DNA of 51,849 nucleotides from Chitinophagaceae bacterium (GCA_947456805.1 CANGTN010000010.1:1-51849), one strand, 5' to 3'. Counted from the first letter of the stretch, positions 1 through 7,143 are shown. Numbers and translations: made by a program. Notes: generated by a model from the sequence alone, not told the origin.

Positions 1-2347
1 AAAACAAGCCACCATTTTCAAACGCCTTTGTGCCATATTTTTGATAAATACCTGCAATTGAATTGTTCCCTAAAAGTGGAGATTTTTTAAGTTCATTTCT
101 TTTAGGTAAATATCCAAATTTCTTTATGTTCTGTTCTATCTCGTACTTACAGTTTTCTAAATTATCATAATATTTGTGATACCTTATAACATTTGGATTG
201 GGAAACCCAATTAATTCCTTTACAGCAATAAAAACATTCCCATACTTTTTATGAATGTGGCTTAGGTACTTACTATGTAACCCTAACTCTTTGGAGGAAA
301 CAGTTTTAGTATTCCATTTTCCATCATTAATTCCATTTAGATATACTAAAATATTTTTTTCAAATTTATCTTTTTCTATTTCAATACTATCATCATACCC
401 ATACTTGTCTTTAAGAGATTGAATGAAACCAAAATATTTTCCTCCTTCTCTTAATTCATTTATACCTATACTATTAACCATATTATAGTATGTGTTTTCA
501 TTCTTTTTCTTTATTCGTTCTGAATCTCCAAGTATCCTTCTAAATTTTTTCCAATTTTCTTCTAATTCATACTTTACATTTTCTTCTATTTGATAATACC
601 CTTTTGGACGTAAGATATGTGGTGGCGGATAACCTATTTTTTCTTTAATATAAAAGAACATACCACCGTAATTTTTTGATAGTAACTCATATATCCATCT
701 ATAATTTGTAAATAATCCTCCATTGCCATAAACAGATAATCTACCGTTATATACCATCATGACCTTTTCTTTTACTTCATCTTCTCTTTTAATCTGTTCT
801 TCACTTTTTATATCCCTGTAACCATATTTAATTTTCAACTCCTCAATAAAGTCATAAAACAACCCACCTACTTTCAAAGAGTCTTGACCCCAATATCTAT
901 AAAAATTTTTTAGCCTATAAATCTTATTAAATTTTGTTTGAGATTCGTATTTTGAAGGAATATATTTTTCTCTTTTAAAAACTTCCTCTAATTCATCTTT
1001 TACATTTTGAACATTGTCCCAATAGCTTTTAATCTTTCTACTTTTTACTTTTAATGATGGTAAACCTATTAGGTCTTTTATACCGTTCATGATAGTTCCA
1101 TAGTTGTCCAAAATATAATTGTAATGGTATCTGTATTTCTCTCTGAAACCACTCATGTTTTTCTTATTACTTACAACCATCCTACCTTCATTAATTTCGG
1201 TCAAATGAATTTTTACCTCTTCTATAAACTCTGCTGTAGTTGAAAGATATCTTTTGTAGTAATCATTAAAGTTTGGTGTTTTAATATCACCAAATATTTC
1301 CCTGCAACTATGTAATATTGATTCTTTGGGATGGTGACGATTAACAATTACAGGCTTATAATCAAATCCTTTTGATTGAAACAAACGTTCTTTTTCTTTT
1401 GCTCGCTTGAAGTAGTAATCCCTTCCATACAAACCTAATATTTCAATTAAATAATTTGATTTGGGGATATAAAAATCGGGAACATAACTCTCTACCTTAA
1501 ATGATTCATATTGATATTCTATATTATTGAAATGCAGAATAGCAAAGAAGATGAACTCAAATGATGATTTGAGGAAAATACCCTTATCGTCTTTGTAATA
1601 ATAATCAGTATTTAAACCCAATTCCTTAGTTAATTGCTTATAATAAGCTGAACCACCATTATTTGAAATATATGAATATACCTTTTTTAATAATGGTTCC
1701 TTTGATTGAATCATTTCGGTATAACTCATTAAGTAACGCAATTCATCATAAAACTTTTGAATGATTTTTTTACAATCAGCTTCAGACAAAAAAAGTTGCG
1801 AGCTGCTTTCTCTTTCAAATGTTCCAAAAAGTTTAAATTGAATTTTATATGTAGACATGTGATAATATCTACTTTTGATATTATTTGGTTTCGGATAATA
1901 ATATCTTACATACCTCAAATTTCTATCCTCACTATATTTTATTTCTAAATTAGTTTTAATTTTAAACTTCTTATCTATTACATGATAAGAACCTTCTTCT
2001 TTATTAAATTGAAATAAAAATCTATTATCAACCTCATCAAAAGTGTAATACGGTTTATTGTATTCATCATCAGAAATAACAGTTGAGTTTTTATCAATTT
2101 TATAACTACCAAAAAGTTCAGATTTTAATTCTGATATACTTTTAATATAACATCTATTTTTGATATTATTTGGTTTGGGGTAATTATATTTTATAAAGTG
2201 AGTTTTTCTATCTTTTCTAAATCTCACTTTCAATTCAATTAGACTTCCAAGTAATTTGTCGTACACCCAATACTTATCTTCTCCATTATCATATTTAAAG
2301 AAAAATCGATTATCTACAGCATCAAATATGTGAAAATTTGTTTCCAA
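1..2347 (-). CDS. Large repeat protein with PD-(D/E)XK-like nuclease core (partial, 3' end outside window)
   Basis: The frame is open from 2368 down to the left edge, at least 782 codons from the proposed start. The frame has no ATG before 1858, so I propose the TTG at 2347; starting at 1858 would cut off most of the first of two tandem 95-residue repeats sharing the segment YYPKPNNIK and a VDNRF motif. The centre carries VPDFYIP (Asp 291), then YLIEILG (Glu 302), followed by a lysine-rich helix, which resembles the PD-(D/E)XK fold of Vsr/DUF559-type nucleases. The rest holds three repeats about 143 residues apart (near residues 416, 560 and 702), each with YG, IKELIG-P and an ENVKYELE-like helix followed in two of them by an LP segment, reminiscent of homing-endonuclease-associated repeats. 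It lies in the cargo position of an integrative element. The gene is certain; nuclease function is inferred. Confidence 0.75.
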   Translation of the reverse strand, partial: METNFHIFDAVDNRFFFKYDNGEDKYWVYDKLLGSLIELKVRFRKDRKTHFIKYNYPKPNNIKNRCYIKSISELKSELFGSYKIDKNSTVISDDEYNKPYYTFDEVDNRFLFQFNKEEGSYHVIDKKFKIKTNLEIKYSEDRNLRYVRYYYPKPNNIKSRYYHMSTYKIQFKLFGTFERESSSQLFLSEADCKKIIQKFYDELRYLMSYTEMIQSKEPLLKKVYSYISNNGGSAYYKQLTKELGLNTDYYYKDDKGIFLKSSFEFIFFAILHFNNIEYQYESFKVESYVPDFYIPKSNYLIEILGLYGRDYYFKRAKEKERLFQSKGFDYKPVIVNRHHPKESILHSCREIFGDIKTPNFNDYYKRYLSTTAEFIEEVKIHLTEINEGRMVVSNKKNMSGFREKYRYHYNYILDNYGTIMNGIKDLIGLPSLKVKSRKIKSYWDNVQNVKDELEEVFKREKYIPSKYESQTKFNKIYRLKNFYRYWGQDSLKVGGLFYDFIEELKIKYGYRDIKSEEQIKREDEVKEKVMMVYNGRLSVYGNGGLFTNYRWIYELLSKNYGGMFFYIKEKIGYPPPHILRPKGYYQIEENVKYELEENWKKFRRILGDSERIKKKNENTYYNMVNSIGINELREGGKYFGFIQSLKDKYGYDDSIEIEKDKFEKNILVYLNGINDGKWNTKTVSSKELGLHSKYLSHIHKKYGNVFIAVKELIGFPNPNVIRYHKYYDNLENCKYEIEQNIKKFGYLPKRNELKKSPLLGNNSIAGIYQKYGTKAFENGGLF

Positions 2348-2367
2348 AAAAATGAAAGAATATTTAA

Positions 2368-2396
2368 GTTAGTAATGAAATCAAATATATACTAAC
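2368..2396 (-). promoter_or_regulatory. Promoter inside an inverted repeat, before the nuclease-like gene
   Basis: On the minus strand TATATTTG (2389-2382) matches the Bacteroidota -7 consensus TAnnTTTG. It lies inside a perfect 7-bp inverted repeat, GTTAGTA at 2368-2374 and TACTAAC at 2390-2396. The predicted start of transcription near 2375 leaves about 28 bases before the proposed TTG start. A dyad around the -7 box would suit a repressor operator; that role is inferred. Confidence 0.5.
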
Positions 2397-2465
2397 TTTT
2401 TTTAAATAGTAAATGTATTGTAAAAAGATATTGGCAAACTATTGACTTAAAAATAAGCAAATCAA

Positions 2466-2499
2466 AAAAAATCCCCGAATACTTTTTCGGGGATTTTTT
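2466..2499. terminator. Strong bidirectional terminator
   Basis: Perfect 14-bp arms (2466-2479 and 2486-2499), with a CCCCG/CGGGG core, enclose a six-base loop and carry A and T runs on both flanks. It follows the stop of the 92-aa gene at 2513 and separates the integrase-proximal operon from the large nuclease-like gene. Confidence 0.9.
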
Positions 2500-2512
2500 A
2501 GGGAGCATCATT

Positions 2513-2791
2513 TTATGGATATTTTTTATTGGGTATGCGAAATAAGTAATACTGAATTTCGTATCTAAACATATACACAAGGACCAAAGTACCACCTATC
2601 AGAAACAGTTTATTGTTATTGTTTCCTTTTCGTATAGCCGAACCCACCGGTGGAATTGCAGCAGGCATTTGTGGTATTGAAACCGAAGGTGGCATTGGGG
2701 GTAAAGGTGGTGCTGCAAAAGCTACTGGTGGCATTACTTTAGCTTCAACCATCCGTTCAAGTAACCCGGGGATTTCTGTTATGATTTCCAT
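2513..2791 (-). CDS. Small proline-rich protein with one membrane segment
   Basis: This 92-residue protein is not recognised. It starts with a short helix-like stretch (EIITEIPGLLERMVEAK). A Pro/Ala/Met-rich segment follows at about residues 20-50 (PPLPPMPP, then IPQMPAAIPP). One hydrophobic segment at about 62-75 (LFLIGGTLVLVYMF) is followed by an aromatic, basic tail. No signal peptide is visible, so it would be a single-pass membrane protein. It overlaps the upstream gene by 13 bases and is last before the terminator, so it belongs to the small-gene operon. A membrane toxin or virion-type protein are both possible, but nothing in the sequence decides. Confidence 0.7.
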   Translation of the reverse strand: MEIITEIPGLLERMVEAKVMPPVAFAAPPLPPMPPSVSIPQMPAAIPPVGSAIRKGNNNNKLFLIGGTLVLVYMFRYEIQYYLFRIPNKKYP

Positions 2792-3096
2792 ATTGTGATT
2801 GTTTTAGTATCATTAAAAAAATATCCAAATTTTTTCATCATAAAAACAGTTTTACCTTCAATTTCATCTTTATTATCCACCAATTTGAAATCAAAACCTT
2901 GATCACTTAAAAAAATTATTTCTAATGGTTTCATACCATACAGATTATAGTTTTTCCGTAAAATTTTTTCATTGAACCAAAACTTGTTTTTTGCCATTTG
3001 AGCATCTGCGTATGCATTTCGTGCTCTTTGTTTTTTTACTTCGTAAGCTTTGTCTGGTGGACGAAGCCGGTTACCATGTTTTAAATTGACCGCCAT
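2779..3096 (-). CDS. Hypothetical protein of an integrative element
   Basis: This 105-residue protein is not recognised. The first 40 residues are rich in Lys and Arg, with an alanine-containing stretch (KKQRARNAYADAQMAKNK). The second half alternates charged and hydrophobic residues and contains GMKPLEIIFLSDQGFDFKL, which looks like a small alpha/beta domain. No signal or membrane segment is present. It overlaps the 128-aa gene upstream by 26 bases and the 92-aa gene downstream by 13 bases, so the three are almost certainly translated from one message. The tight overlaps are the main support that it is real. Confidence 0.7.
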   Translation of the reverse strand: MAVNLKHGNRLRPPDKAYEVKKQRARNAYADAQMAKNKFWFNEKILRKNYNLYGMKPLEIIFLSDQGFDFKLVDNKDEIEGKTVFMMKKFGYFFNDTKTITIWKS

Positions 3097-3457
3097 TTTT
3101 TTGGGTTTTTTGGGTGAGATAATTATTTACTATTGTTGTTTTTTCATGTTGCGTTTTGCGTCTGCCTGACTTCAGCCAGTCATCAATCTCAGACTTTAAA
3201 AAAGTGAGCATTTTTGTATCAAAGCTTTTATGATATGGGATTATGTTTTTGTGCACCCAATCGTAAATTGTTTGAGCTTTGTGATGGCTTGGGATGTATT
3301 CAATTAGCCCATTGAGATTGAACCATTCATCAAAATCAGATTTGCTATTTACTTTAGAAATCGCATCCAATATTAATTTAACCTTGGTATCAAGAAGTGC
3401 TTCCAAATGATAAACAGATATGGTTGTAATTTCTACCTTTATTAATTCTTTTGTCAT
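3071..3457 (-). CDS. Excisionase-like helix-turn-helix protein
   Basis: In this 128-residue protein, residues 47-100 fit the MerR/excisionase-type helix-turn-helix of mobile elements (HTH_17). A recognition-helix region (KAQTIYDWVHKNIIPYHK) precedes a wing, and the closing motif LKSEIDDWLKSGRRKT corresponds to the usual FxxSELDxWL ending. The first 45 residues are an unrecognised helix-rich extension, and the basic tail is disordered-looking. Such proteins direct excision or repress element promoters. It starts two bases after the stop of the 61-aa helix-turn-helix gene and overlaps the next gene by 26 bases. The DNA-binding call is fairly firm; excisionase rather than repressor is inferred. 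Confidence 0.72.
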   Translation of the reverse strand: MTKELIKVEITTISVYHLEALLDTKVKLILDAISKVNSKSDFDEWFNLNGLIEYIPSHHKAQTIYDWVHKNIIPYHKSFDTKMLTFLKSEIDDWLKSGRRKTQHEKTTIVNNYLTQKTQKNGGQFKTW

Positions 3458-3459
3458 AC

Positions 3460-3645
3460 CTAATTCGATTTTGAATAGTGATCAAAAAAATTATCAATGG
3501 ATTCCTTCAACACAAACTTTCGTTTGCCTATTTTGGCAACAACCAATAGTTTGTTTTTCATCAGCGCAGCCATCTGCGTCGTCTTGTAGTTAAATAATTT
3601 CCTCACCTCATCAAGAGGCAGCCATTTGTCGTAAAATGATTTCAT
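3460..3645 (-). CDS. Small excisionase-like helix-turn-helix protein
   Basis: This 61-residue protein is essentially one helix-turn-helix domain. WLPLDEVRKLFNYKTTQMAALMKN is the helix-turn-helix, shown here in two parts in the sequence as WLPLDEVRKLF and NYKTTQMAALMKN. KIGKRKFVLKESIDNFF is the wing and closing helix typical of the HTH_17 group. It is the first gene of the small-gene operon, with 77 bases between it and the stop of the 371-aa gene. A 23-bp motif shared with the integrase upstream region (3695-3717) lies in that gap. Two related helix-turn-helix proteins in tandem are common in Bacteroidota integrative elements. Confidence 0.75.
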   Translation of the reverse strand: MKSFYDKWLPLDEVRKLFNYKTTQMAALMKNKLLVVAKIGKRKFVLKESIDNFFDHYSKSN

Positions 3646-3694
3646 TGTAAAAAATTTAGTTAATAAAAACTAAAATTAGTCAATGCAAAAAAAT

Positions 3695-3717
3695 CAGGTG
3701 GAAGCAGTTTCCGAAGA
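3695..3717. repeat. Copy 1 of an element-specific motif (CAGGTG...TTTCCG)
   Basis: This 23-base stretch matches 6127-6148 at 20 of 23 aligned positions, with one gap. Both copies contain a GAA-N5-TTC dyad. One copy lies in front of the helix-turn-helix operon, the other in front of the integrase gene. A shared binding site for an element regulator is inferred. Confidence 0.55.
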
Positions 3718-3722
3718 AAATA

Positions 3723-4838
3723 CTATTCTTTGCTATCCAATCCCACCAGCCTGTCTACATTTGAGAAATACTTGTTATAATTATTCCACGGGAAGAACGA
3801 ATCTTTCTCTATTTCTTCTTCAAAACCTTCAATGGTAAGTATTGCATTTTTCCTGTAAGCATTTTCAAAAATTATATAGAACATAGGCGCAAAAGCATGT
3901 CTTGTTTCCGTACGTCCAAATCTTTGTTTAAATGGCCTAAGAAAATCCTTTAGTTCGTTATATATAATCACATTTTTATTTCCTCTTACAGCCTGTCTTA
4001 CGGCAACTGCTATTGGAATTTCTGGTTCTGATAATAGCAATTCTCTAAGCATTGCCTTCCCTAAAGTTGTTTCATTTACTCGACTGAAATTACCTTTTAT
4101 AGACTCTGTTACTTTAATAATGTCATCTTCCATAATAGTTACATTCCTACTCTTCGTTTTTGGATGTACAGGTATTTTCTTACCAGTATAATAATGAGTA
4201 ATTATTGTTTCAAAAATCCTCATATTATATGCTTTTTCAATTATAAGGAGTGCTTTCGATAAATTGAATAACTTCCCCGATTTTATAATGTTTAAAAAGG
4301 TTATTTCTATCTTATCTAATTCTATAACATGATTCAAATGCTCCTGCTTTAATCCAACCTTTAATAAGAGTTGGACATAGTCATCCTTCATAAAAAATTT
4401 TAAGTGTTTATAACACTCATAACATTCGGCTAACTTGAAATCATTGGAAGCACCTTCTCTAATATTGTGTTTTATGTTACGAAGTAGCTCATCATCATCA
4501 ATTGTGTATTTGTCTATTCCATCATTTTTATAACCAGCCTTTACAGTATTTAGCAATTCCTCATCTGAATACCTACGAGCAATTTTATAAATAGTCTCCC
4601 AATCTTCTTTGTCATTAATAGATAGATTTTCGATTGTTATTTCTACATTTTTTAAAATTATGTTACAGGATTCTTCATAACCGCTGACAATTTCATTGAT
4701 AACTTGATTTCTCAATTCTTCGATGTGTTTGTATGACAACTGGTAGTCTTGTTCTTTATTCGAAACAGCTAATTCAATTAACTCGTTTTTCGGAATTAAT
4801 AAAATATGTTCTTCTATTTGCTTGATGATTGTTAGCAT
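3723..4838 (-). CDS. Hypothetical protein translationally coupled to the integrase
   Basis: I do not recognise this 371-residue protein. It is acidic in the N-terminal two thirds and looks helical throughout. A Lys/Arg-rich segment lies near residue 225 (HPKTKSRNVTIMEDD). The C-terminal third contains a short basic stretch with FKQRFGRTETRHAFAPMFYI and ends in LVGLDSKE. No signal peptide, membrane segment or known catalytic motif is apparent. Its ATG at 4838 overlaps the integrase stop at 4832, indicating translational coupling. That placement suggests a role in integration, excision or element maintenance, which is inference only. Confidence 0.8.
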   Translation of the reverse strand: MLTIIKQIEEHILLIPKNELIELAVSNKEQDYQLSYKHIEELRNQVINEIVSGYEESCNIILKNVEITIENLSINDKEDWETIYKIARRYSDEELLNTVKAGYKNDGIDKYTIDDDELLRNIKHNIREGASNDFKLAECYECYKHLKFFMKDDYVQLLLKVGLKQEHLNHVIELDKIEITFLNIIKSGKLFNLSKALLIIEKAYNMRIFETIITHYYTGKKIPVHPKTKSRNVTIMEDDIIKVTESIKGNFSRVNETTLGKAMLRELLLSEPEIPIAVAVRQAVRGNKNVIIYNELKDFLRPFKQRFGRTETRHAFAPMFYIIFENAYRKNAILTIEGFEEEIEKDSFFPWNNYNKYFSNVDRLVGLDSKE

Positions 4839-6082
4839 AAATTTTGTTTTAAAAAGTTTTCAAATTTTTCTTTTGCATCTTTCAACATTACAAAACTTGT
4901 TCTGCGATAGATAATCCTGGAACCTTCACCTTTGTTGCTCCATCCGAGCATTGTGTTTATTACATCCGAATTAATATCACCTAAGTCTGCAAGTAACTGC
5001 GAACAGGTGTGACGTGCAATGTGAGTGGTAAGTAGTTTTTTTACACCGGCACGAGCTTGTATAATTTTAAGATACTCATTCATTTTATTAAGATGTCTTT
5101 TAGGGAAAACCCTGTTCTCAATTTGCGTTTCAAAATGTTCTTCATACTTTTTTAAAATTGCAACAGCCTGAGTAATTAACACTTGTTTAATTTCTTCGCC
5201 CGTTTTCACTCTCGACTTTTCCAAAATAAATTCACCTTGTTCCATTCTGATATGATCCTTGTTTAATTCATAGATATCTGAATAGGCCAACCCTGTAAAT
5301 ACAGAGAATAAAAAAATATCTCTATATGGTTCTAAAGTTTTTTCTTTACTTAAATCTAACTTTATCAAACTACTGATTTCATCTATACTGAGTTCATCAC
5401 GCTTCTTTGATTTCGTTTGAAGTCTGATTTTTTTGAACGGATTTCTTTTCACCAACTCTGTATCATAAGCCCGCTCAAAAATGGCTTTTATTTTTATCAC
5501 TACACTGGAAGCAGATACATCAGACATTGCCATTTTTCCTGTTTCTTTAACATCCATTTGCAGGTAATCATAAAATCCAAAAGCAAGCACAGAAGAGAAA
5601 TTTGCTAGTGATACTTTCTGCTGCTTTTTGAAATTAAGATAATTTGCAAAATGATTGATGGATTTGCGGTAATTCTTTTTTGTACCCAAGCTGTAATTTT
5701 TCCCCGGGAACACAATTGTTCTATAATGGTTTTCAACATACACCAATGCATCCATCGACTCAGTAATAATATTAGCCTCAAGCTTTAAAACCTTCGCCTT
5801 AACATCGTTGGGTGAAAAATCAGCATACTCTTTATACCGGTAGGGCAGTCCCGTAAATTCGTATATAATATCTTCCAGTACTTTGTTTACGGCATTGCCA
5901 TCAAAATCTAATCGCTGGGTAAATGGATTCCAGAACTGAACTTGTTCTATTGCAATGGAAGCATCAAGTCTTGCTTCGACCTTTTTTGTTCCCTTGGAAA
6001 CACGCATATAAATGGGTATTCTCAGGGTTTTGCTGTTGGGCTTCGCTGTGTGTGGGTAAAACACAATTTTAAATGGTTTCAT
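4832..6082 (-). CDS. Tyrosine recombinase / site-specific integrase
   Basis: This 416-residue protein has the three-part layout of Bacteroidota integrases. An arm-type DNA-binding domain covers roughly residues 1-90, a SAM-like core-binding domain 110-210, and a catalytic domain 230-400. Visible catalytic residues are His354 and Arg357 (HIARHT), Trp381 (LGWS) and the nucleophile Tyr392 (IIYRRTS). The position of the first catalytic arginine holds Ala266 (TGLAYSDI), as in part of the family that includes the CTnDOT integrase, which also lacks it. The gene lies 166 bases from the 3' end of tRNA-Arg and reads away from it, the classic layout for integration into a tRNA gene. It overlaps the 371-aa gene downstream. 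Confidence 0.95.
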   Translation of the reverse strand: MKPFKIVFYPHTAKPNSKTLRIPIYMRVSKGTKKVEARLDASIAIEQVQFWNPFTQRLDFDGNAVNKVLEDIIYEFTGLPYRYKEYADFSPNDVKAKVLKLEANIITESMDALVYVENHYRTIVFPGKNYSLGTKKNYRKSINHFANYLNFKKQQKVSLANFSSVLAFGFYDYLQMDVKETGKMAMSDVSASSVVIKIKAIFERAYDTELVKRNPFKKIRLQTKSKKRDELSIDEISSLIKLDLSKEKTLEPYRDIFLFSVFTGLAYSDIYELNKDHIRMEQGEFILEKSRVKTGEEIKQVLITQAVAILKKYEEHFETQIENRVFPKRHLNKMNEYLKIIQARAGVKKLLTTHIARHTCSQLLADLGDINSDVINTMLGWSNKGEGSRIIYRRTSFVMLKDAKEKFENFLKQNLC

Positions 6083-6096
6083 CTTTTTTAAATTTT

Positions 6097-6134
6097 AGGT
6101 GAAAAATTATAAAATAGGTGAACAAACAGGTGAA
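6097..6134. repeat. Three AGGTGAA direct repeats upstream of the integrase
   Basis: AGGTGAA occurs at 6097-6103, 6116-6122 and 6128-6134, all in the same orientation, between the integrase start and the tRNA gene. Short direct repeats beside an attachment site are typical integrase arm sites; that role is inferred. The third copy lies inside the longer motif at 6127-6148. Confidence 0.5.
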
Positions 6135-6148
6135 GCAATTTCCGACGA
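6127..6148. repeat. Copy 2 of the element-specific motif
   Basis: This stretch is nearly identical to 3695-3717 (20 of 23 aligned positions) and retains the GAA-N5-TTC dyad. It sits 45 bases upstream of the integrase start. Confidence 0.55.
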
Positions 6149-6191
6149 TAAGTGTAAGTTGGCGAGATAACCCGAAGGTGTTAAAAAGCGA

Positions 6192-6224
6192 AAATCCTTG
6201 TAATCTATTGATTTACAAGGATTT
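6192..6224. terminator. Perfect 12-bp inverted repeat after the tRNA gene
   Basis: Arms AAATCCTTGTAA (6192-6203) and its exact complement (6213-6224) flank a nine-base loop, 25 bases past the tRNA 3' end. It could terminate the tRNA transcript, although a T run is weak, or form part of the attachment region of the element. Confidence 0.5.
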
Positions 6225-6248
6225 CGTTACTTAATGAAGTTAGAGTTG

Positions 6249-6322
6249 TGACCGCGTTAGGATTCAAACCTAAAACCTTCTGATCCGTAGTCAGATGCTC
6301 TATTCAGTTGAGCTACGCAGCC
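6249..6322 (-). tRNA. tRNA-Arg (anticodon ACG)
   Basis: A full cloverleaf can be folded. The acceptor strands GGCTGCG (from 6322) and CGCGGTC (to 6250) pair with two G-T wobbles. The D stem is GCTC/GAGC. The anticodon stem TCTGA/TCAGA holds loop CTACGGA with anticodon ACG (complement of 6286-6288). The T stem TTAGG/CCTAA holds loop TTTGAAT. The discriminator base is A at 6249. CCA is not encoded. The 3' end borders the integrative element, so part of the T arm and acceptor end is probably the attachment core. Confidence 0.95.
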
Positions 6323-6363
6323 AGTTGAAATCGGGTTGCAAATATAGGTTGTGATTTTTAAAC

Positions 6364-7143
6364 TCACAAATCATAAATTCCGGCAGCAGATTTTTCTAAT
6401 AATTTTTTTGGTAAAAGCCATGCAAAAAATACGGCTAACTTATTCACGAAGCCGGGAATGACTTCTGCTTTACGGGCAAACATACCATTTACAGCTATGG
6501 ATGCTACTTCTTGTGGTTGCATATTAAATTGCTTAGCCAGTTTTTGTGCTTTTGCACTAGTAACACTTGCTCTATTTGCAAAATCAGTATCTGTTGCCCC
6601 GGGGCTTAAAGCAGTTACAGAAACAGAAGTGTTTTTTAGTTCATAATTTAATCCTCGGCTGAAACTTAATACAAATGCTTTGCTTGCTGCATAAATATTT
6701 AATCCCGGTACTGCCTGATAAGATGCTCCGCTTGCTACATTTAAAATATAAGCTGCTTGTTGTAGTTTAAGTTGTGGAAGCAATAAATAGGTTAATGTAA
6801 CTGGTACATTCATATTTAATTGCATCATATCTGTATGCTGCGATAAATCATATTTATCAATAGCGCCACTTAGGCCGTATCCTGCATTGTTTACTAAAAT
6901 ATTAATGTTCAAATTTTTCTCAACACAAAATTGTACTATTTTTTCCGGTGCACCTTTTTGCGTTAAATCAATTGCAAAATATTCTGCCTCAACTGAAAAT
7001 TGATTTCGTAAAGTTGCTGATAGCTCTTGTAATAAAATTTCATTTCTTGCAACAAGAATTACAGCATATTTTCTTCTTGCCAATTCAAAAGCAATTGCTT
7101 TACCAATTCCCTTACTTGCTCCTGTAATTAATGCATAATTCAT
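6364..7143 (-). CDS. Short-chain dehydrogenase/reductase (SDR)
   Basis: This is a 259-residue classical SDR, starting at the ATG at 7143 so that the protein opens with MNYALITGASKGIGKAIA, the Rossmann nucleotide-binding motif TGxxxGIG. Longer frames upstream only add a non-family leader. NNAGYG lies near residue 90, and the catalytic Ser and YxxxK (YAASKAF) near 145-160. The family reduces or oxidises a carbonyl or alcohol with NAD(P)H; the DltE/YqjQ-like subgroup is the best fit and the substrate is unknown. The protein has no signal peptide and would be cytoplasmic. The PhyH-like gene lies upstream on the same strand, but 81 bases separate them, so shared transcription is uncertain. Confidence 0.88.
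   Translation of the reverse strand: MNYALITGASKGIGKAIAFELARRKYAVILVARNEILLQELSATLRNQFSVEAEYFAIDLTQKGAPEKIVQFCVEKNLNINILVNNAGYGLSGAIDKYDLSQHTDMMQLNMNVPVTLTYLLLPQLKLQQAAYILNVASGASYQAVPGLNIYAASKAFVLSFSRGLNYELKNTSVSVTALSPGATDTDFANRASVTSAKAQKLAKQFNMQPQEVASIAVNGMFARKAEVIPGFVNKLAVFFAWLLPKKLLEKSAAGIYDL

Noticed and set aside
1757-1948. Plus-strand open frame inside the nuclease-like gene
   Set aside because: It lies fully antisense to a long, repeat-structured frame, and its product has no family-like features.
2613-2798. Plus-strand Gly/Ile-rich open frame
   Set aside because: It is the complement of the proline-rich coding stretch of the 92-aa gene; the Gly-rich product is a by-product of the proline codons.
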